A DNA stretch of 64,000 bases from Dyella sp. RRB7 (GCF_022761115.1 NZ_JAKWJS010000005.1:242488-306487); one strand, 5' to 3'; shown: positions 44,663 to 54,097, counted from the first letter of the stretch. The notes: generated by a model not told the origin, from the letters alone. Made by a program: numbers and translations.

Positions 44663-46909
44663 CTACAGCGACTTGCGGGTAAGCGTGGCCTTGCCGTCGG
44701 CACCGCGCTCGATGGTGATGTCGTACTGCTTGCCACGGAAATGGACGCCCTTCAGCTGCAGTGATTTCCATTCGGGCGGCAAGGCTGGCGCATAGGCCTC
44801 GGTGAGGCCGTTGTCGTCGATGCGCAGGCCGCTGAGTCCGTACACGAAGCTCTGCACGAAGCCCGCCGACGTGGCGAGGATGTAGCCGGCGTTGTTGGCC
44901 ACGGTTTCCGTGCGCACGTTGAACGGCGCCTTGAGGAAGCCGACCAGGTTGCGCTGGATCCACTCGCCGGCGGCTTTGCCGTCGCCCAGTTCGGCGGCGC
45001 CCACGGCGAGCATCACCATCATCATCTCGTTGGGATCGTCGCCGTGCACTTTCAGCTCGTGCAGTTGGAAATCGAAGTCGTTGCGGCGTACCTGCGGCGA
45101 CATCGGCAGGTCGAGGTTGGGATACATCAGCCAGGCCAGCGACGAACCCATCCAGGTGATCTTGTCGTGCGGCACCGAGGCGTCGAAATCCAGGTGGCGC
45201 TGCGCCTGTTCGTCGAACGGGATGAACAGCTTGTCGGCGATGGTGCTCCATTGCGGATCGGCCGTGGCGCCCACCTTCGCCGCCGCCTTCACCGCGATGC
45301 GCAGCGCCTTTTGCGCGGCGGCGTTGGTGAACGAGTCGTTGGGCACGTCGTCATAGGCCTCGTCCGGCGAGGTGACGTGATGGATCTCGTAGCGGTCGTG
45401 CGCCGGGTCGTAGCTGACGCGGCTGGCCCAGAAGGTGGCCACCTGTTCGATCACCGGCCAGCCGTACTGCTTCAGCCATGCGTCGTCGCCGGTGGCCTGG
45501 TAATACTGCCATTGCGCGATGGCGATATCGGCGTTGACGTGGATCTCGCGGAACACGCCATAGGCGAAATGCGGCGTGTAGTCCTTGCCGGTTTCCGGGT
45601 CGGCCTCCCATGGATACATGGTTCCCTTCACGCCGTACTGGCGCGCGCGTTCCTGTGCAGGCGCGATGGTGCGGTGGCGAAACATCACGATCGGCTTGGC
45701 GCGTTCAGGATGCAGCAACAGCAGCGCGGGGAACACCCACGAATCGCTGTCCCAGAACGCGTGGCCCGCATAGCCCGGGGTCAGCGCGCAGGCGCCCATC
45801 GGCCAGCTGGTGCCTTCGGTGCTGTTGGACAGCAGGTAATAGAGATCCGAATGCACCGCCTGCTGCACCTTGGCGTCGCCATCGATGCGGATATCCGACT
45901 GCCACAGCTGGTGCCAGGCGGCCTGGTGCTTGGCCAGCAATGCATCGAAGCCGGCCTGGCGGGCGGCCTTGGCCAGCGCGACGTCGGCCTGCGCATCGCC
46001 GCCCCAGCCTTCGCGCGATGCGGCGACGTACTTGGTGAAGCTGTAGCGCTGCCCCTTGCGCACGCGGGCCTTGAGGTTCAACGAGAGCTTGTCGGGCGTC
46101 TGTTCCAGCTGCACGTCTTCGACATCGAGGCCCTTGGGCAGCTCGATCGCCGCCGCCTGCGCCACCGCCACGCCCTGTTCGGCGCGACCGTCCAGCCACA
46201 GCGTCAGCGTCTTGGTATCGCCGCCGGTGGACTGGATGCGCACCACGCCCGGATACCACACGGCGGCGCGGTCCGGCGTGGGAATCGGCTTGTTGTCCAG
46301 GTTCTGCCCGCTAGCGATCACCGCCGCGATCATCTCGTCGCCGCTCATCTTGCCGATGGGAAAGCGCGGCTGGTATTCGGACCACAGGCGGATCGGGAAG
46401 GTGAGCTGCACGCTGCCATCGAACTGCGGCGTGATGGTGAGGCGCGTCGCGGCCAGGTGGTTGGCATCCTGGCTGACGAAGGTGGTGACCTCCACGTCGG
46501 TGGACTTGTTGGCATAGACGAAGCGGTAGCGCGTGCCCAGCGTCGCGTCGTACATGTCCAGCGTCTGTGCGTAGTCGGTGAAGATTTCCTTGCCCAGGCG
46601 CGTGGAGTTCAGCCAGCCGCCGCCGGGGTTGTAGTCGATCTCGTTCCAGCCGGGGATGGCGGCCGGGCGCGCGATATCGTCCTTCGCGTAATCCATCGTC
46701 GCCACCATGTAGCCGCGGGTGGGCTCGGTGCCGCGCGGCGCGGTCAACGTCGAGAAATAGCCGTTGGCGAGATAGCTGGGGAAGTAGCTGCCGAACTGTT
46801 CCGAGGTGCCGGTGAGCACGAAGCTGGGGTCGCCCTTGGCAAGGATGGCGGGGGCAAACAGGGCGGTGCCCACCAGCAAGGCGGCAAGACAGATACGACG
46901 AACACGCAT
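44663..46909 (-). CDS. secreted GH65-family glycoside hydrolase
   Basis: A 748-residue exported (alpha/alpha)6-barrel enzyme. The signal peptide is about residues 1-25 (ending AILAKG). The aromatic/acid motif HAFWDSDSWVFPALLL (383-398) and catalytic acid Glu517 in HVTSPDEAYDD are conserved with GH65. The phosphate-binding KQAD sequence of phosphorylases is missing; the corresponding region reads WMGSSLAWLMYPN. With export, this suggests a hydrolase related to acid trehalases or PGGHG-type glucosidases. GAGGAG precedes ATG 46909. It lies between the MFS gene and the GH37-like gene on the same strand. Confidence 0.85.
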   Translation of the reverse strand: MRVRRICLAALLVGTALFAPAILAKGDPSFVLTGTSEQFGSYFPSYLANGYFSTLTAPRGTEPTRGYMVATMDYAKDDIARPAAIPGWNEIDYNPGGGWLNSTRLGKEIFTDYAQTLDMYDATLGTRYRFVYANKSTDVEVTTFVSQDANHLAATRLTITPQFDGSVQLTFPIRLWSEYQPRFPIGKMSGDEMIAAVIASGQNLDNKPIPTPDRAAVWYPGVVRIQSTGGDTKTLTLWLDGRAEQGVAVAQAAAIELPKGLDVEDVQLEQTPDKLSLNLKARVRKGQRYSFTKYVAASREGWGGDAQADVALAKAARQAGFDALLAKHQAAWHQLWQSDIRIDGDAKVQQAVHSDLYYLLSNSTEGTSWPMGACALTPGYAGHAFWDSDSWVFPALLLLHPERAKPIVMFRHRTIAPAQERARQYGVKGTMYPWEADPETGKDYTPHFAYGVFREIHVNADIAIAQWQYYQATGDDAWLKQYGWPVIEQVATFWASRVSYDPAHDRYEIHHVTSPDEAYDDVPNDSFTNAAAQKALRIAVKAAAKVGATADPQWSTIADKLFIPFDEQAQRHLDFDASVPHDKITWMGSSLAWLMYPNLDLPMSPQVRRNDFDFQLHELKVHGDDPNEMMMVMLAVGAAELGDGKAAGEWIQRNLVGFLKAPFNVRTETVANNAGYILATSAGFVQSFVYGLSGLRIDDNGLTEAYAPALPPEWKSLQLKGVHFRGKQYDITIERGADGKATLTRKSL

Positions 46910-46956
46910 GACAACTCCTCGGGTGTTGGCCCAGGCCTCCGGCCCGGGGTGGGGAA

Positions 46957-48222
46957 TCACTTCGCGGACAGGCCGATGGCCGCCGGTTCGGCCACGCCGG
47001 CCCGATCCGTCTCGCGCTTGAAGAAGAACAGGGTCACCAGCACCAGGCTCATCGGCACCAGCGAAAAGTAGAAGGCATGGATGCCATCGAAGCCGGCGAA
47101 CACCAGCGCGGTGATGCGAGAGCCCAGCGTGCCGCCCAGGGCGGAGAAGATCACGATGAGCCCGGTCATGGCCGCATGCGTGGTGCGGGGCAGCGAGCTG
47201 AGCACCACGGAGTTGATCACCGGATAGATCGGCGCCATCAGCAGGCCGATCAGCGGAATGAGATAAGCGGCGACCGGGGCGTCGAGCCAGCCCACGTCCG
47301 GCACCACGGTGGCGTGGCGCGCCAGCGGCAGCACCAGCAGGATGAGCACGCCCATGCCGAGCACGCACAGGTTGAGCAGCACATGCCAATGCACGCGACG
47401 CAACAGCTGGCCGGCGATGATGCGCCCCAGCGCGGTGGCGCCGGCCAGGATGCTGGCCATCTGGATGCTCATCGCGTTGGGCAGCTTGAGGATCTCGTTG
47501 TTGAAGGTGGGCAGCCAGGTGCTGAAGCTCTGCTCGATCAGCACGTAGAGGAAGGCCGAGAGCAGGAACACGTACACCAGCGTGCGCATCAGCAGGCGGT
47601 ACATCTGGCGCATGGCCTCGCCCAGCGACAGGCGCACCTCGCCGTGCGCGGCCGATTCGTCCAGCCGGGCCCCGGCCAGCAGTGCGAGGGCGCCGAAGCA
47701 CAGCGCAGCCAGCACCCAGTACACGTTGAACCACGACGGGTTGGCCGGCGCGGCATGATCGATGAAGGCGCTGAACAGCCAGCCGCTGACCAGCACGCCG
47801 AGCATGAACAGGCCCTCGATGGTGTTGGTGAGGCGCCCATGTTCCGCCTTGTCGCGGGTCAACAGGCCGATGGAGGAGTACACCCCGATCTTGGCCAGCG
47901 CGAACGACACGCCCACGCAGGTGAACAGCAGCTCGGTGGTGTGGAAACTGGGATAGAGCGGCATCAGCACGCAGGCGCTGCCGACGATCAGCAGGGCCAG
48001 CATCATCGCGCGGCGATAGCCTATGCGCGGCAGGAACGAGGCCAGCAGGAACGAGGTGATGGCGATCGGCAAATCCTTGAACAGCTCGAGCAGGCTGGCC
48101 TGCGGCTTGTCGATGCCGAACGTGTGGATCGACTGCAGGATCACCGTGCCCACGCTGTTGAGCAGGATCGCGAAGACCATGTAAATCATCGCGAGCGCGA
48201 CGATCATGCGGTACCGGTTCAT
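46957..48222 (-). CDS. MFS transporter of the carbohydrate locus
   Basis: A 421-residue twelve-helix major facilitator protein. The loop after helix 2 reads PRIGYRRAMM, a short form of the MFS motif, and helix 4 has FALAKIGVYSSIGL. Its place between the TonB-dependent receptor and the periplasmic hydrolases suggests uptake of the released sugar across the inner membrane. ATG 48222 follows GAGG by five bases; a GTG two codons earlier is possible. A strong terminator lies between it and the receptor gene upstream, so it may also have its own promoter. Confidence 0.85.
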   Translation of the reverse strand: MNRYRMIVALAMIYMVFAILLNSVGTVILQSIHTFGIDKPQASLLELFKDLPIAITSFLLASFLPRIGYRRAMMLALLIVGSACVLMPLYPSFHTTELLFTCVGVSFALAKIGVYSSIGLLTRDKAEHGRLTNTIEGLFMLGVLVSGWLFSAFIDHAAPANPSWFNVYWVLAALCFGALALLAGARLDESAAHGEVRLSLGEAMRQMYRLLMRTLVYVFLLSAFLYVLIEQSFSTWLPTFNNEILKLPNAMSIQMASILAGATALGRIIAGQLLRRVHWHVLLNLCVLGMGVLILLVLPLARHATVVPDVGWLDAPVAAYLIPLIGLLMAPIYPVINSVVLSSLPRTTHAAMTGLIVIFSALGGTLGSRITALVFAGFDGIHAFYFSLVPMSLVLVTLFFFKRETDRAGVAEPAAIGLSAK

Positions 48223-48251
48223 GCACACCTCGCAGTGCGATGCCGAAAAAA

Positions 48252-48284
48252 GTTCCGGACCGCCGCGCTACGGCGGTCCGGAAC
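48252..48284 (-). terminator. strong intrinsic terminator after the carbohydrate-locus receptor
   Basis: A perfect 14-bp stem (48252-48265 with 48271-48284) with a five-base loop; on the minus strand a run of six T follows. It starts 17 bases after the TonB-dependent receptor stop codon and lies just ahead of the MFS gene, so it should limit transcription into the distal genes of the locus. Confidence 0.92.
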
Positions 48285-48300
48285 AACGAGGGAAGCATCG

Positions 48301-50832
48301 TCAGAAGTTGTACTTCACCTGCAGGTTCACCTCGCGTCCTTCGATGGATCGGGCCAGGATCACGCCACCGCTGCTGGCAAAGCCGAACAGACGCGAATTG
48401 CCCTCGGTGATGCCGATCTGGTTGGTCATATTGGTGCCTTGCAGGTTCACCTGCCAGTACTGGCCGATGTTCGCCGACACGCCGAAGCTGAGGTCGTTGT
48501 ACTGGCCCAGCGGCTGCTGTTCGATCAAGTCGCCGTAGCGGTTGCCCACGTATTCGTAGGTGACCCAGAACTTCACGCTGCCCCAGTCGGTCGGCAAATC
48601 GTAGGCGGGCGTGAGGCGGGCCTGGAACTTCGGCTGGCGCTGCAGCTGCATGCCGTTGAGGCTGGCGCATTGTTCGCTGCCGTCCTGCGCGGTATACGGC
48701 GTGCACGCCGCGCTGTGCGTGTAGTGGCCGTCCATGTAGTCGCCGCTCAGCGTCACCGAGAAATGCTCGAACGGCTTGACCACGGTGTTGAAGTTGATGC
48801 CCTTGGTGGCCGAGGCATAGTCGAACGAGAACTGCTGGCCGTTGCCCTGGGTGATGGTGTAGGGCACGTTGTAGAACAGCTTGCGATAGGCGTTGACGTC
48901 CAGGTAGACCCAGTCGGCCTGGTACTTGTAGCCCACTTCCATGTTGTGGATCTTGTTCACCGGCTGGCTGGGCAGGCCGCGCAGGTCGTCGAAGCCGGGG
49001 AAGTGCACGCCGTCGTTCACGCGGGCGTAGACACTCATGTTGCTGGTGATCTCGTAGTTGGCGCCGATGGTCCAGGACGGTGCGGTCTTGGCGTAGTTGA
49101 TGGTGGTGTTGCCGCCCGTCAGGTATTGCGAGTTGTTGTTGTAGAGCGTGGCCGGGTTGTTGTCCAGGTCGCCGGTGGCGGTGTTCTGTACGCGGCCGTT
49201 GGCCTGCTGGCGCTCCACACGAACGCCGGCGTCGAACAGCCACTGGTCGAGCTTCCAGCTGTCGGTGAGGAAGAAGGCGGTATTGAAGCCGTTCCAGGCC
49301 TCGCGGATGGCCGTGGACGGACCGCTGACAAAGCCCTGCGAACTGCTCAGCACGTCGCCGTTGCTCAGCGTCACCGCGATCGGGTTGGGATTGTTCTTGG
49401 CCTGCAGCAGCATGTTGTTGCCGAGGAACCAGGTGTCGTGATCAGTGTAGACGGCGGTGTAGTTGCCGAGGGTTAGGGTATTGCCGTCGAACAGTTCCTT
49501 GTTGACATGGAACTCGTTGGTGGCGCCTTCGATGCGCTTGTGCACGTACCACAGGCCTTGCGTGGTGACGTTCTGGTTCATGTCCGCCGCGGCACCGTTG
49601 TTGGTGTACGTGGCGGTGGCGGTGGTGCTGGCGGGCAGGCCCGCCGCCGCCACGGCACCGGTGATGTAGTCGCTCAGCGATTCCGGGTTCTGGCCGGTGC
49701 TGAAGAACGAGATGGTGTTCATCTGGCCGGCGGTGAAGTTGAACTTGTCGGAGATCGACCAGCCGTCGCCGAAGTCCAGGTCCAGGTTGCCGCCGATGGA
49801 GTGGATGTCCGCGCCACGGCCCTTGGCCAGGTTCACCGACTGGCCACCCGGGGTACAGCCGGCGGTGGTGCAGGGCGTGGTCTGGATGAACTCGTACTGG
49901 TTGGCCTTGCTGCCGAAGGTGCCGGTGAGCGGACTGAAGCCGGGGTAGTCGGAGAACTGGCCACGGCCCGGGTTGAGGATCGGCGTATCGGTAACGAACT
50001 GGTTGTGATCCTTCAGGTCGCGCGCATAGAGCATCAGCGAACCGTTGTCGAAGTTGCGCGTCAGCGTGCCGGTGAGCGAGCCGCCCTTGTCGGCATCGAA
50101 CTGCGGGTCGCGCACGCCGTCGGACTTGCGCCAGAAGCCGCCGATGCTGCCGTACCAGTTGTCCGCGATCTTGAAGCCGTAGAAGCCATCCAGCCGCACC
50201 AGGCCTTCCGAACCATAGGTGACGCCGACGTCGCCGGACGGCTTGTCGGTGCCCTCGCGCAGGATGAAGTTGGCGGTGAGGCCCGGCTGGCCGTTGCCGT
50301 ACAGCACGGCGGGGCCGCCCAGCACGAATTCCGCATGGTCGATGGTGTCGTCCAGGCGGAACATCGAGGAGTTGTCCATGAACGACAGCGTGGGCATCGG
50401 GTACAGCGGCGAGCCGTTGAGCTGGAAGGTCACGTAAGGCGCATCGCCGCCACCGGGAAAGCCGGCCACCTCGATGTTGGCGCCGGTCTGGCCGCCGGAG
50501 GATTCCGGATATACGCCGGGCGCGAGCTTCAGCAGGTCGGCCGAGCTCTTGGGATTGGCTTCGCGGATCTGGTCGGCCGTGGCGCTGGTGATCGAATAAC
50601 TGGCATCGATTTTCTTGACGCCGCCCGCCGCGGCATTGCCGGTCACCACCACCTGGTCGAGCGTCTTGGCCGACTTCTGGTCCTTGGCCGGCTCAGGCGG
50701 GTTGCCCTGATTGGCCGCCGGTGCCGCGGGCGGCTGCGCCGGTGCGGCGTCCTGTGCCTGTGCTGCGCCCACCGTCAGCGCGGTGACGATGGCTGCTGCG
50801 AGTAACTGCCGGGTAATGCCTAGCGTGTTCAT
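48301..50832 (-). CDS. TonB-dependent receptor of the carbohydrate locus
   Basis: An 843-residue outer-membrane receptor. The signal peptide ends near AAQAQ (residue 27). A Pro/Ala/Gln-rich linker precedes a TonB box (LDQVVVTG), the plug (SSADLLKLAPGVYPESSGGQ, LGGPAVLYGNGQPGLTANF) and a barrel ending in VKYNF. It lacks the STN domain seen in the siderophore receptor. The absence of a Fur box, the LacI operators upstream and the glycosidase genes around it argue for a sugar substrate. ATG 50832 follows GGGGAGG. It lies 31 bases after the GH65-phosphoglucomutase gene. Confidence 0.9.
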   Translation of the reverse strand: MNTLGITRQLLAAAIVTALTVGAAQAQDAAPAQPPAAPAANQGNPPEPAKDQKSAKTLDQVVVTGNAAAGGVKKIDASYSITSATADQIREANPKSSADLLKLAPGVYPESSGGQTGANIEVAGFPGGGDAPYVTFQLNGSPLYPMPTLSFMDNSSMFRLDDTIDHAEFVLGGPAVLYGNGQPGLTANFILREGTDKPSGDVGVTYGSEGLVRLDGFYGFKIADNWYGSIGGFWRKSDGVRDPQFDADKGGSLTGTLTRNFDNGSLMLYARDLKDHNQFVTDTPILNPGRGQFSDYPGFSPLTGTFGSKANQYEFIQTTPCTTAGCTPGGQSVNLAKGRGADIHSIGGNLDLDFGDGWSISDKFNFTAGQMNTISFFSTGQNPESLSDYITGAVAAAGLPASTTATATYTNNGAAADMNQNVTTQGLWYVHKRIEGATNEFHVNKELFDGNTLTLGNYTAVYTDHDTWFLGNNMLLQAKNNPNPIAVTLSNGDVLSSSQGFVSGPSTAIREAWNGFNTAFFLTDSWKLDQWLFDAGVRVERQQANGRVQNTATGDLDNNPATLYNNNSQYLTGGNTTINYAKTAPSWTIGANYEITSNMSVYARVNDGVHFPGFDDLRGLPSQPVNKIHNMEVGYKYQADWVYLDVNAYRKLFYNVPYTITQGNGQQFSFDYASATKGINFNTVVKPFEHFSVTLSGDYMDGHYTHSAACTPYTAQDGSEQCASLNGMQLQRQPKFQARLTPAYDLPTDWGSVKFWVTYEYVGNRYGDLIEQQPLGQYNDLSFGVSANIGQYWQVNLQGTNMTNQIGITEGNSRLFGFASSGGVILARSIEGREVNLQVKYNF

Positions 50833-50863
50833 GTGGTGCCTCCCCGCCCAAAGCATGGGCCAC

Positions 50864-53800
50864 TTAGGTGTTGATGCGCGACGCTTCGGCATACGTGGCC
50901 GATGCGTGGTCTTGGTCTTCAACAAAATCCCCGATGCGAAACGCGGTCAGGCCCGGCAGCACGATGTCTGCCCCCCCCAGGGCCTCACGCTGGCCGATAC
51001 CAATGGCGACCATGCCCGCGGCGTGGATACTGGCAATGCCTGCGGCGGCGTCTTCCACGCCCAGGCAGTCGGCCGGCGCCACGTTCAACTCGGCGGCGGC
51101 GGCCAGGAATATTTCCGGATCCGGTTTGGAGCGCGCGATCCGTGCGGCGTCGACGATGACGTCGAACAGCTCGGCAATGCCCAGCCGTTGGAGCAGCAGC
51201 GGCGCATTGCGGCTGGCCGAGGCAAGCGCCACGCGCAGTCCGGCCGCACGGGTGGCTTCCACCGCGGCGCGGGCGCCGGGCAGCAACTGGTTGGGACCGA
51301 AGCGTTCGATCTGCTCGCGGTAGTAGGCGTTCTTGCGTTCGCCGAGCTGGTCCTTCTCGGCCTGGGTATACGTGCGCGGGGCACGTTCCAGCAGGATCTC
51401 CAGCGAGCCGCGCCGGTCCACGCCCTTCATGCGTTCGGCGATGGCTTCGTCGAACGGTGCATCGATTTCCCGCGCAAGGCGTTCCCATGCGGCGCGATGC
51501 ACCACGGCGGTATCGGCGATGACGCCATCGAGATCGAAGATCACCGCGCGCAACGGTCGGCGCTTGAGGTGCTCATGCGGCAGCGAGAGCGAGGCGCCGC
51601 GGCGCAGGTGTTGCGGGTGGCCACGGTGAAGGAAATCGATGGCTTCGCCGTGGGTCACTGTGTAGCGCACGCCCACGCGGTCCACTTCCACGCGCAGGTG
51701 TGCGCCGCGCCAGGCCACCCCGAAGCGGTAGCGATGCCAGGACGCCGGCAGCTGCGGCGCCAGCGTCAGCCGGCCGTCGCTGACGCGCAGGCCGCCATAG
51801 CCCCAGCACAAGGCCAGCCAGCTGCCCGCCATGGCGGCCATGTGCACGCCGTGCGCCGCGTTGCCGTGGAGGTCGTCCAGGTCCACCCGCGAGGTGTCCT
51901 GGAAATAGCGCCACGCCTTGCCCGCTTCGCCCACTTCCGCGGCGATCACGCTGAAGGTGGAGGCCGAAAGGGTGGAGTCGTGCACGGTCACGCCTTCGTA
52001 GTAGTCGAAGTTGCGCCGCTTGGCGTCGCGCGTCACCTCGTCGCCGGCCAGCATCAGCGCCAGCAAGGCATCGGCCTGCTTGCAGACTTGGTGGCGATAG
52101 ATGGTCAGCGGGTGCAGTTCCAGCAGCAGCGGCCGCTTGCCCTCCTCGCGCGGGTGGGCCAGCAGGCGCGGCTTGTCGAGGAAAGTGTCGTCCTGCGGAA
52201 AAATGCCCAGCCGGGCGTCTTCCTGCAGATACATCGCCTCGGCGGCGCGCTGCCACTGCACGGCCTCGAAGGTATCCAGCCCAAGGCGCTGGGACAGCTG
52301 CGCATGGGCTTCGGGCGCGGTGTCGGCCAGCCAGTGCGCCACCCGCGCCGCATCGCGCAGATGCCGCTGGGCCATGCGGTTGGTGTAGTGGTTGTTGTCG
52401 ACCAGCGCGGTGTATTCGTCCGGTCCGGTGACGCCATGGATGCAGAAGGCGCCATCGCGGCGCGGATTGAAATGGCCTACGTCCATCCAGGCGCGGGCGG
52501 TTTCGAACAGCATCTCGGCGCCGTAGTCGCGCAGGAAGTCGACGTCGCCGCTGGCGTCGACGTAGAGCCGTATCGCCCACGCCACGGCGGCATTGATGTG
52601 GTACTGCGCCGAACCGCCGGGGAAATAGCCCGAGCATTCGTCGCCGCTGATGGTGCGCCATGCGTACAGCGCGCCGCGCGCATGGTTGAGTTCGCGCGCA
52701 TGCAGGCGCGCGCGATCCAGGGTGGCGTAGCGGTACATCAGCATGCTGCGCGCCAGGGCCGGCGCCAGCGTCACCATCGCCGGCAGCATGAAGGCCTCGG
52801 CGTCCCAGAAATAGTGGCCCTCATAGCCTTCGCCGGTGAGTCCCTTGGCCGCCGTGCTGCTATGGCCGTCGCGCCCGCTGGACTGGAACACGTGGAACAG
52901 GTTGAAGCGCAGCGCCTGTTCGGTGCGCGGATCGCCCTCGATGGCGAGGTCGACGCTGTTCCAGAAGTCGGCCAGGGTGCGGGCCTGTCGCGCCAGCAGC
53001 GCGTCATAACCGAACCGGCAGGCATCGCGCAGGCTGGCTTCGGCGCGGGCGAGCAGTTGCGCGTCGCCTTCGTCGCCGCCGGGCTGGGTCCAGGCGTAGG
53101 CGACGAACTTTTCCAGCACCACGCTCTGGCCGGGCGCGAGCGTGCCTTCGTACACCTGCATCACGCCATGCGGCGCCAGGTTGGCCAGGCGAAAGCCCAG
53201 CTCGGCGTTGCTGAAGCTGTGCCGCTGCGCGCACGCCACGCGGATGTGGCTGTGCGCCGTCCGCTGCAACACGTGGGCGAGTTCTTCCTCGGCATGGGCA
53301 TCGATGGTGGACAAGCCGCCATCGAGACGACTGCCGATGCGTGGATCGTCGCCTTGCTCCACCGCGTGGCGTGCGGTGCTGATGGAGGACTCCAGCATGA
53401 TCGGGCCGCTGTAGTCGAGCGAGCGCACGCGATAGCGGATCGCGAGGAGTGCCGGGTCATCCAGGCTGACCACGCGCTCGGCGTCGATCTCCAGCGTGGC
53501 GCCGTCGGGCGAGCGCCAGCGCAGGTGGCGGCGATAGCAGCCGCCACGCAGGTCGAGCGCGCGCTCGAACGCCAGCCACTCGCCATCGTCCAGTCGCACC
53601 GGCGTGTCGCCCAGGCGCAGGTGGATGCGGGTGCCGTCGGCCACCGGGATGCGGGTATCCGTGTGCGCGGCGAAGCCGGGGAAGCGCTCGTGGTACTCGA
53701 TGGGGGTGCGTTCCCACACGCCGGCCAGGAAGCAGCCGTGGCTGGGGCTGTCGCCTTCCTCCAGCCCCCCGCGCACGCCCAGCGAGCCGTTGGCGAGCGC

Positions 53801-53935
53801 AAACAGGCTCTCGTCCTGCGCGAAGCCGGCGGGATCGATGCCATGCCTGGTCAGCACCCAGGGGTTGCCCGGCAGGTTGCGGGCAAGCGGCAACTCGGTG
53901 GTGGCTTCGGTCGATGCCGTTTCCTGATGATCCAA
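50864..53935 (-). CDS. GH65 disaccharide phosphorylase fused to beta-phosphoglucomutase
   Basis: A 1023-residue cytosolic two-enzyme fusion. Residues 1 to about 785 are GH65: HYFWDAEAFMLPAM near 374, catalytic acid Glu507 in HGVTGPDEYTALVDNN, and the phosphate-binding KQAD at 619-622. Residues 790-1023 are a HAD-type beta-phosphoglucomutase: FDLDGVIADTA (nucleophile and acid/base Asp), LASASRNA, SKPDPEIF and LGVEDAAAGI. The first part would release beta-glucose 1-phosphate from an alpha-diglucoside; the second would turn it into glucose 6-phosphate. The start is TTG 53935, after GGGGAG. It is first in the rightward-to-leftward operon beside the LacI operators. Confidence 0.9.
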   Translation of the reverse strand: MDHQETASTEATTELPLARNLPGNPWVLTRHGIDPAGFAQDESLFALANGSLGVRGGLEEGDSPSHGCFLAGVWERTPIEYHERFPGFAAHTDTRIPVADGTRIHLRLGDTPVRLDDGEWLAFERALDLRGGCYRRHLRWRSPDGATLEIDAERVVSLDDPALLAIRYRVRSLDYSGPIMLESSISTARHAVEQGDDPRIGSRLDGGLSTIDAHAEEELAHVLQRTAHSHIRVACAQRHSFSNAELGFRLANLAPHGVMQVYEGTLAPGQSVVLEKFVAYAWTQPGGDEGDAQLLARAEASLRDACRFGYDALLARQARTLADFWNSVDLAIEGDPRTEQALRFNLFHVFQSSGRDGHSSTAAKGLTGEGYEGHYFWDAEAFMLPAMVTLAPALARSMLMYRYATLDRARLHARELNHARGALYAWRTISGDECSGYFPGGSAQYHINAAVAWAIRLYVDASGDVDFLRDYGAEMLFETARAWMDVGHFNPRRDGAFCIHGVTGPDEYTALVDNNHYTNRMAQRHLRDAARVAHWLADTAPEAHAQLSQRLGLDTFEAVQWQRAAEAMYLQEDARLGIFPQDDTFLDKPRLLAHPREEGKRPLLLELHPLTIYRHQVCKQADALLALMLAGDEVTRDAKRRNFDYYEGVTVHDSTLSASTFSVIAAEVGEAGKAWRYFQDTSRVDLDDLHGNAAHGVHMAAMAGSWLALCWGYGGLRVSDGRLTLAPQLPASWHRYRFGVAWRGAHLRVEVDRVGVRYTVTHGEAIDFLHRGHPQHLRRGASLSLPHEHLKRRPLRAVIFDLDGVIADTAVVHRAAWERLAREIDAPFDEAIAERMKGVDRRGSLEILLERAPRTYTQAEKDQLGERKNAYYREQIERFGPNQLLPGARAAVEATRAAGLRVALASASRNAPLLLQRLGIAELFDVIVDAARIARSKPDPEIFLAAAAELNVAPADCLGVEDAAAGIASIHAAGMVAIGIGQREALGGADIVLPGLTAFRIGDFVEDQDHASATYAEASRINT

Positions 53936-54017
53936 CGTGCGCTCCCCGGTGCTTTCTTGCGTTGTCTGGCTGCGCGCGAAGGGCGCGACGCAACCGGCTT
54001 CATTTAGGCGGGGGCGA

Positions 54018-54071
54018 GCATCGCAGCAAATGATATCGATATCAAGGTATCGATATCATTTGCTGCGATGC
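54018..54071. promoter_or_regulatory. perfect inverted repeat with two abutting LacI-type operators
   Basis: A perfect 24-bp inverted repeat (54018-54041 with 54048-54071) separated by six bases. It contains two operator-like 14-mers side by side: TGATATCGATATCA (54031-54044) and AGGTATCGATATCA (54045-54058). The central CG palindrome is typical of LacI-family sites. It lies 83 bases upstream of the GH65-phosphoglucomutase gene and is shared with the divergent regulator. Confidence 0.8.
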
Positions 54072-54083
54072 AGAATGTCGCGT

Positions 54084-54097
54084 AGATATCGATATCA
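54084..54097. promoter_or_regulatory. third LacI-type operator
   Basis: AGATATCGATATCA, 13 of 14 bases equal to the first operator; the following ATTTGC is also repeated. Its centre is 39 bp from the second and 53 bp from the first operator centre. The rest of the 354-base intergenic region (53936-54289) shows no gene; GC-rich sequence continues to the repressor start. Confidence 0.7.

Noticed and set aside
44663..49243. A 1526-codon open frame spanning the GH65, MFS and receptor genes on the minus strand
   Set aside because: Only its 3' half (from ATG 46909) encodes a recognisable protein with signal peptide and ribosome site; the rest is another frame of the MFS and receptor genes kept open by high GC.
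50711..54007. A 1098-codon plus-strand open frame opposite the GH65-phosphoglucomutase gene
   Set aside because: The minus-strand protein has full domain motifs; the plus-strand translation has none and is a GC-driven shadow.
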